A stretch of DNA of 64,000 bases, from assembly GCA_009103225.1 (NCBI GenBank), contig RHPI01001132.1, positions 117,651 to 181,650 of the forward strand, written 5' to 3'. The notes beneath the pieces are model-generated. The model ran no database searches, was not told where the DNA came from, and saw nothing but the letters and a program-made list of their open reading frames with translations. A program made the translations under genes and the position numbers. Shown here in pieces: positions 58,573 to 64,000 of the stretch (positions are counted from its first letter, which is position 1; every line of letters starts with the position of its first letter). Source of the DNA: Chlorokybus atmophyticus. Taxonomy: Eukaryota; Streptophyta; Chlorokybophyceae; Chlorokybales; Chlorokybaceae.

Positions 58573-59300
58573 TGCCATAACCACTCTACAACTCCCAACT
58601 CAGTCACAACTAGCGATTTTCAGTGACATGTGAGTCCTACCAGCGTAATTGAGTTACACCTCGATGTGCTGACCGTAACTCAGCTCCAATTTATAAAACA
58701 TGACCACAAAAGCCTTCATATCCGATGCGTTGCGCCACTGACACCCACGCGCAGACTGACAGCTGCCTTAAATTACACTAGGGTCCGAACGAGGTACCGT
58801 TTATGAAGTCACCCACTACTTTTATATGACTTGATAAGGTACCAGGGGTATATAATTGAGCATGTTCAGTAGGCAAGGCATTTAAGACTTGGGTCTACCT
58901 TGCCTTTGCGTGCTCGCTTGTGGGACTTCACATGGGGTGTTCAGGTGAGAGGCCGCGAAAGGGTGCTCAAGCTCTTTAACCTGAAGGTGTGGACGCTTGT
59001 CCTTGTGTAGCACTTGTGTGTGAGTGTGTACACTTAGAGGTTGTGCTTACACTCGCATGTGTGAGTGTACGTACGGTGTGAGACTGCTTGCACTTGTATA
59101 TGAGTGCTGCTTGCATGAAGTAGAGTGCATAACCCATTTATGTAAGAGTTAAGTGCTCAAGCCTAGGGTGGCGTTATAAGAGAGGTGACCGGCGCTAGCT
59201 CGGCCGCTGCCGTGACTTTCTCGTCCTCCGCCGTCGCCTGCAGCACTGATAGGCGGCTGCAAATACTTGTGTTTACTCCCGTTAAAATTTGTGCAAGACG
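58573..59300. other. No recognised gene
   Basis: Contains GTGTGAGTGTACAC-like short repeats at 59015-59085. Nothing else supported. Confidence 0.4.
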
Positions 59301-59314
59301 CAGCAAACTCCGAG

Positions 59315-60660
59315 CTAAACAATCACTGCCTGTAGTTTAGCAACAGTAGAGCGCGCTAATTCTTGATACGAACCAATTGCGGTCGTTAACTCCCGGTGCG
59401 CAATCCGACTGATAGGCATTTTTGAAGTGGGTCCGATATGACGGCATCTATCCACGTCGTTTACTCCTAATGCAAAACACCCGTTGCAGGTGACCCTTAC
59501 GTGGCAGCAGGAGACAGCCTTTGCGTGGTTGCCGTGCAATTGGCGCACAACGAATACGGCGGCTGAGTGCGAGCATTGCCAAGGCTAGCCGGCGATAGCG
59601 GCTAACCATGCCGCTATGAGAGGACCTAATGCTGCCGCATGCACCAACTACGCTGTTGCCGCCGAGAAGAGGCGCCTTGAGACGATGATTGCCGCTGCTG
59701 AACAGGAGACGCTTGCACGCTGAGATTAAACTTGCCCACCCAATCCAATTTAAAACTGCGATTGGCACAACGCTAAGACCGTGTCTGCAAGCCATCCGCT
59801 AAAAATGCTCATTGTGCGGTCGCGCGCATAAACGACGAGGGTCGTGCAATATTGCGATTAAGTGCGAACACGGCCAAAGTGTTCAATGCTTGCGAACATG
59901 CAAAGCATGCAGAGCATGCATTGATGCCGATGCACTCCATTGCGCTTTATAGTGAGCCAGCTGCGAGCGTGCTGTGCTGATATATGGCACAGCCTAGCAA
60001 AGTTTGATAACACGATACGACTGTGGCACAACTTCTCTTAAGATACTACGGTAGTGAAGTGCTTTATATCAGCCACGTCATGCACTAAAGTTGCATTTTG
60101 GCAGCCATGCAGGCGAAGTCGTAACAGCAGGCGGCAGCGGTGTCGCGTCTCGGGTTGATGTCAGTGCCGGACGTGGCATTCCTGCCACGGTCGCAGAGCC
60201 GCCCTGTCCAATGGCACTGCACAAGCTGATGTTCAATGATCACCCTTTCTGCTCAGTGGGTGGCTGCGCCAACTGGCGCTTCCCTCACGCCGGGCAGCGC
60301 ATCGCACCATCTCATTCATTGAGGCACAAACGAACTGCTCAACATCAGTTGACATGAGGAGGCGGTTCGCACTTGATGATTTAAATGATTGGGGAACTGC
60401 ACCACGCAGCGACAAAAGATATTTAGGCATGCCCCCCGGCGTACCGTACGGCATGCGCGAGAGAAAGCTCGAAAGGCATGGTGATGATGAAGATGAGGCA
60501 GCTGGAAGCGGGAAGGGCGAGAATTGCCGCCGCGCGTCTGACAGGGCGGCAACGGTGGTTAACTGCAGCCGCACGCAGCGCAGCGTCCAACCAACACGCA
60601 AAATATCAAAAGCTGAGCAGCGGAGCGGCAGACACCTCCATTGAGAATAATATCTCTTAC
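59315..60660. other. Decayed coding-like region with cysteine-rich fragments
   Basis: On the plus strand 59797-59951 encodes CSLCGRAHKRRGSC followed by further Cys and His residues; this resembles the CX2C..H..C knuckle at the end of some transposases. At 60205-60356 a plus frame has FCSVGGC..H..H spacing. On the minus strand 59548-59315 has a cysteine cluster (SCCHVRVTCNGC). No start, splice site or complete domain can be fixed, so I leave it unnamed. Confidence 0.3.
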
Positions 60661-60861
60661 TACTGCCGCTGAGAGATCCTCGGAGAGCCTCACATGCGCC
60701 CGCCCAGGGAGCCGCTACTCACCTGTACTGTCCGGCGCAGGACGGCGCAGAACTAGTAGGAGACCGGTAATCGAGTGGTTGAGATGCGGCAATGTCCGAT
60801 CTGCTAGGTCTGGTAGATGTGGCTATCCTCCGGCCAGTGGTCGCGGCTGTGGTGTGGAGGC

Positions 60862-60950
60862 AAGCGCGCAGGCGCAGGCGCAGGTGCTGGTGCTGGCGGC
60901 GGCGGCGGCGGCGGCGGTGGGTGTGGTGGTGGAGTCCGGGGCGAGCAGCG
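60862..60950 (+). repeat. GGC/GGT-rich simple repeat upstream of the B-box gene
   Basis: Imperfect GCAGGC, GGTGCT and GGC triplets with a pure (GGC)n core around 60898-60920. It lies about 550 bp before the B-box start, in the probable promoter or 5' leader. Confidence 0.7.
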
Positions 60951-61494
60951 TGGCTGTCCTTTTGCTCAAGGTGAGGCCGCTTGCCCTTTGTGTGTCGTGG
61001 GTGAGGGCGTTGTGGGGGACGACAGGCCAGGGCAGGGGCTGTGCACATGTTGCTGTTGAACATGCTTCCCGTGGTTGGACGGGGTTGTCTTAGTGTGTCG
61101 CTGTGCTGCCATCCACCAAGCTTCCGTGTTCTTATTGTCGCTAACGCTGGACAGGCAGGCAGGTCATGATAGCCACAGTGCTTGCCCTTAGTCAATACTA
61201 GCTGAAAAACCCTAGTGACAAACCCACCACATGCCATGACATTATGCACCTGCACGCAGGTTTCATAAGTACCCAACTTGCATAAGTGAAGGGTGACGAG
61301 CACATTTCGCCGGGAGACGTGTCGGGCGTTGACTTGTCTGGCAAGGCCAGTTGTAGTCACAGCGGAGTTCAGTCAGGACAACAAGGGCGTGGGGTCTACA
61401 TAATTGGAAAGATTCGTTGTGATCAACCTTGGCGTGCGCATCGTGGTCGTTGGCAGCTACAAGAAAACTACAAGGACAGCCACAATCCATCACA

Positions 61495-62529
61495 ATGCGC
61501 ATGCTTTGTGATGTCTGCGAGGGTGCAGCTGCGAGGGTTTTCTGCGCAGCAGATGAGGCTGCACTCTGCCATGCCTGCGATGTAAAGGTGCGCTGTTGTA
61601 CCGTTTTACTTCTTGGTTTTCTTGTTTGCGTGTGGTCACATGTGTGCGCGCGCGTTAGCAACCAGAGTGAAGCCACATCTTGTGTGCCATGTGTTGAACC
61701 TCTCCCTCCCATGGCCAGGTGCACGGGTGCAATAAGCTGGCGAGCCGACACACGCGAGTGGAGTTGGCCGAAGCACGGGCCGCACCCAATTGCGACATTT
61801 GCGAGGACGCGCCTGGTCAGTAATGACTCTCTGCGCAGCTGCGAATCCACAATGCAAGGTTATTGCCATTTACTCATCCAAATGTTGCGCAATGCAGCTT
61901 TCTTCTTCTGCGCAATCGATGGCACGTCGCTGTGCCTGCAGTGCGACATGGACGTCCATGTAGGGGGCAAGAGCTCGCACGACAGATATCTGCTGTTGGG
62001 CCAGCGAGTTGAGGTCAGTCGCATCCACTTCACGCACCTGCGTCCTCTCTTTGTCAAGTGGATGCAACACATGAGCATGCACGTGCGTATGTGCTCCTGC
62101 GTGCACATATAATGCCAGATGGATCACAACACTTCTTGGCCATGTGTCTCACGCTATGTTCCATCAACTGCGCAGGCTCCGTCAACTGATGTGAGAGATG
62201 CACAAAACCTGGCAGTGTCTCCCGTGTCGAGTTCAGGGAAGGAGGCTGCCGACGGCGGCGATACCAACCACGGCGCAAGCAACAACCACACCCACACTCA
62301 TAACCACAGCCATCATCACAACGGCAGCAGCGGTGGCAGCAACCGTCCCCCTCGCAAGCGCCGCGTCACGGACTGGACCTCCGATTTTGACGATACCAAC
62401 CTGGCCGTCGTGCCCGAGATGGGGCCCAAGGCTCTGGCGGCGCTGAGGGAAGAACAACACAACCACCATCACCACGACAACAGCAACGGCAATGTAAGCA
62501 GTGGTGGCAATGGCACCAACAGCAGCAGC

Positions 62530-62562
<33 letters not shown>

Positions 62563-62640
62563 TCCTCCTCACACTCGCGGCCACCCCCTTCTCCGTGGAG
62601 CTCCAATGACAGGAAATCCAACCTCGGGAAGACGCATTGA
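61495..62640 (+). CDS. Double B-box zinc-finger protein (DBB/BBX18-19 type), four exons
   Basis: Exons 61495-61587, 61719-61815, 61898-62013 and 62176-62640, all GT-AG and phase-compatible, give 256 residues. B-box 1: C5, C8, C17, D20, C25, C28, H33, H42. B-box 2: C56, C59, C68, D71, C76, C79, H84, H91, followed by YLLLGQRVE. The starting [24 protein letters not shown] between the boxes, and the LLLGQRVE end all match the plant DBB1/BBX18-19 group, which lacks a CCT domain. Family knowledge: these nuclear proteins act in light signalling and clock output by binding other regulators. The tail is lineage-specific: a His/Asn/Thr-rich stretch, basic PPRKRR (possible nuclear signal), a second His run, and a run of 11 Asn from an AAC repeat (about 62530-62562). 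Acceptor of exon 4 is the least certain splice site. Confidence 0.85.
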
Positions 62641-63225
62641 AGGAAGCACACAACATTCATTGCGGGCATCGATGGCGACATCAGAGTCTGCAAATCTGAC
62701 CTGAAATGCAGGAACTGGTCATCTGAGGAGTTGCGGGGAGGCCTGAAGGCGAGGGGTTGTTGCGCTCGGGGTCAGGCGTTGCGGGGATTGTTAGGAGTAG
62801 TATAGGAAAGTGGAATGCGTACTGTGTAGATATGAGAGTGTGCATGCGGATAGTAGTAGCAATATATGTAAATTGTGTACAACATGTGCCAGTGCAGTCC
62901 TCAACAAGGTAGATTCTTTGTCCATTAATGCCTGCATTGGTATGTATTTTCGTGTTCTTCATGGTGAAACCCCAACCAGGCGCTGCACATTCAGTACTTG
63001 TATCACACAGTACGGCGCTGTAGCTGGTGTCTTTATCGTTGCAAGCAAATTTCCCAGATGACAACAGCAAGATGCATTCACATGTGACACAGCTTGCTAA
63101 ATATGTACACAGCTTGCTCACAGCGCCATCAGCTAATCTGAAGTTGTATGGCTGGAAAATACAGCTCAATCTAAACATGACAGCAACACACTGTCCTTGC
63201 ACTGGTCCACCGCATGTGGAACTCA
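62641..63225. other. 3' regions of two convergent genes
   Basis: Shared 3' space between the B-box gene and the armadillo gene. TGTAA at about 62866 on the plus strand could be the B-box poly(A) signal. No gene between. Confidence 0.45.
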
Positions 63226-64000
63226 TCAAGACATCGCCATCTGCTGCCGCCTTGAAGCACGCCTCTTGACCTTTCTTCTTCTCCATTGCTGCAATCGTGC
63301 CGGCTCAACTCGACCCATAGAAAACTCGAACAACCCTTCGGGCGGTCTGAACTCGAAGGCAGACTCATCCTCCCCAGCGGCAGGCTGTTCATGCGTTAAG
63401 CTGGCAGAATAGTCTTGCATGTTCCCGCCGTCCTCAGAGAGACCACGCGCAAGTGTGTCTAACAGCAATCCGCTGCCTTGTGGCACGCTCGTGGCAGAAG
63501 AGTATGCAAGCGCTTGCAGCCGCACTTTCAACGAGCCAGTCAAACAAAGCTTGCGCCGCATGTCTCCATGCAATGCCAATCTGCGCAGCAGCCGTAACGC
63601 CGCCTCATGGATATCGCCGTCGTGCTCGGGACGCAGCAGCTCCACGCAGGCGCTGGCGACATCCGTGTGGTTGACCTCAGCGAGGCAAATGCGGCAGATA
63701 TCGCTGCCAGCAAGGTTGCTCATCACACGTGCGGCTGCCAGCTGGCTCTCGGGCACGCGCAGCAACCGAGCGAGTTCGGTCAGCAAACCGCTGACAGAAA
63801 TGGATACCTTGGCCTCGTTGTTGTCGAATGTCAGCTGCGTGAGGAGTTCCAGTACGCGGGAGCGAAGCTCTGCGGAGGTGGGCATCTGCAAGATGTCCAC
63901 AATGGTCGGGAGCGTGTTGGGAGCTTCGGTAATGTGCTGCTGCCAGCCAGAGTCGAGAGAAAACCACATCAACGCTTCAGCCGCTGATATCTGCACGGCA
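63226..64000 (-). CDS. Armadillo-repeat protein, C-terminal part (runs off the right edge)
   Basis: An open frame enters from the window edge and ends in TGA at 63226-63228; the true start lies beyond 64000. About 150 residues are successive amphipathic helices of ARM/HEAT type (SRVLELLTQLTFDNNEAK; LLTELARLL; AARVMSNLAG; EAALRLLRRLALHGD). The last 90 residues are a low-complexity acidic then basic tail ending RRRKVKRRASRRQQ. Family knowledge: such repeats form protein-binding superhelices; no partner or enzyme domain is visible, so no specific role is given. It is convergent with the B-box gene. Confidence 0.6.
   Translation of the reverse strand, partial: AVQISAAEALMWFSLDSGWQQHITEAPNTLPTIVDILQMPTSAELRSRVLELLTQLTFDNNEAKVSISVSGLLTELARLLRVPESQLAAARVMSNLAGSDICRICLAEVNHTDVASACVELLRPEHDGDIHEAALRLLRRLALHGDMRRKLCLTGSLKVRLQALAYSSATSVPQGSGLLLDTLARGLSEDGGNMQDYSASLTHEQPAAGEDESAFEFRPPEGLFEFSMGRVEPARLQQWRRRKVKRRASRRQQMAMS

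Noticed and set aside
60719-61360. Minus-strand frame of 213 codons upstream of the B-box gene
   Set aside because: Composition follows the GGC repeat; no domain, splice or start evidence.

Overview
The window looks like nuclear DNA from a green-lineage eukaryote, most likely a green alga with a large, transposon-rich genome. I base this on spliced GC-rich genes, a tandem double B-box protein of the plant DBB/BBX18-19 type, a possible TGTAA-type poly(A) signal, plant-type copia and chromodomain gypsy elements, and two DIRS-group retrotransposons, one resembling the arrangement I remember for Volvox Kangaroo. I cannot name the species.

Host genes sit only at the two ends. On the left, a PAP2 membrane phosphatase (minus, 186-1559) is divergent from a six-exon RPA-interacting protein (plus, 2617-4074). 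On the right, a four-exon double B-box regulator (plus, 61495-62640) converges on an armadillo-repeat gene (minus, from 63226) that runs off the window. I found no metabolic operon or defence system.

Nearly everything from 7.7 to 58.6 kb is retrotransposon, much of it nested. Two tyrosine-recombinase (DIRS-group) elements lie at 7746-14168 (element K, recombinase on the strand opposite to gag/RT) and 23615-29738 (element E, all genes on one strand). Each has split direct repeats in the order A1-genes-B1-A2-B2. LTR family A forms at least three elements that carry gag but no pol (19177-21450; 31222-39984; 49652-51529), plus solo and broken LTRs. A related but decayed autonomous copia, element B (52618-56991), has the same type of primer-binding site and the same sequence beside its 3' LTR. 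A chromodomain gypsy, element G (32646-39114, 5-bp TSD), lies inside one gag-only element; its whole gag-pol is one frame broken by four stop codons. An older chromodomain gypsy, element D (44875-58567, TSD TTGGC), was invaded by a gypsy fragment (F), by a gag-only element and by copia B. LTR family C gives a short element at 17.4-18.8 kb and a solo LTR at 30.3 kb.

Around 39.6-43.8 kb is a large imperfect palindrome bounded by inverted LTR-A copies. One arm contains 1119 consecutive C bases ending in an N. Single Ns at 28176, 38904, 41319 and 43161 mark places where the assembly should not be trusted. The remaining stretches (4.1-7.3, 14.4-17.4, 22.5-23.6, 43.8-44.9 and 58.6-60.7 kb) hold repeats, hairpins or decayed coding fragments, but no gene I can name.

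Taken together, the window is a retroelement graveyard between host genes. Its most informative parts are the two split-repeat recombinase elements, the pol-less copia family with its probable helper, and the half-tRNA priming site.
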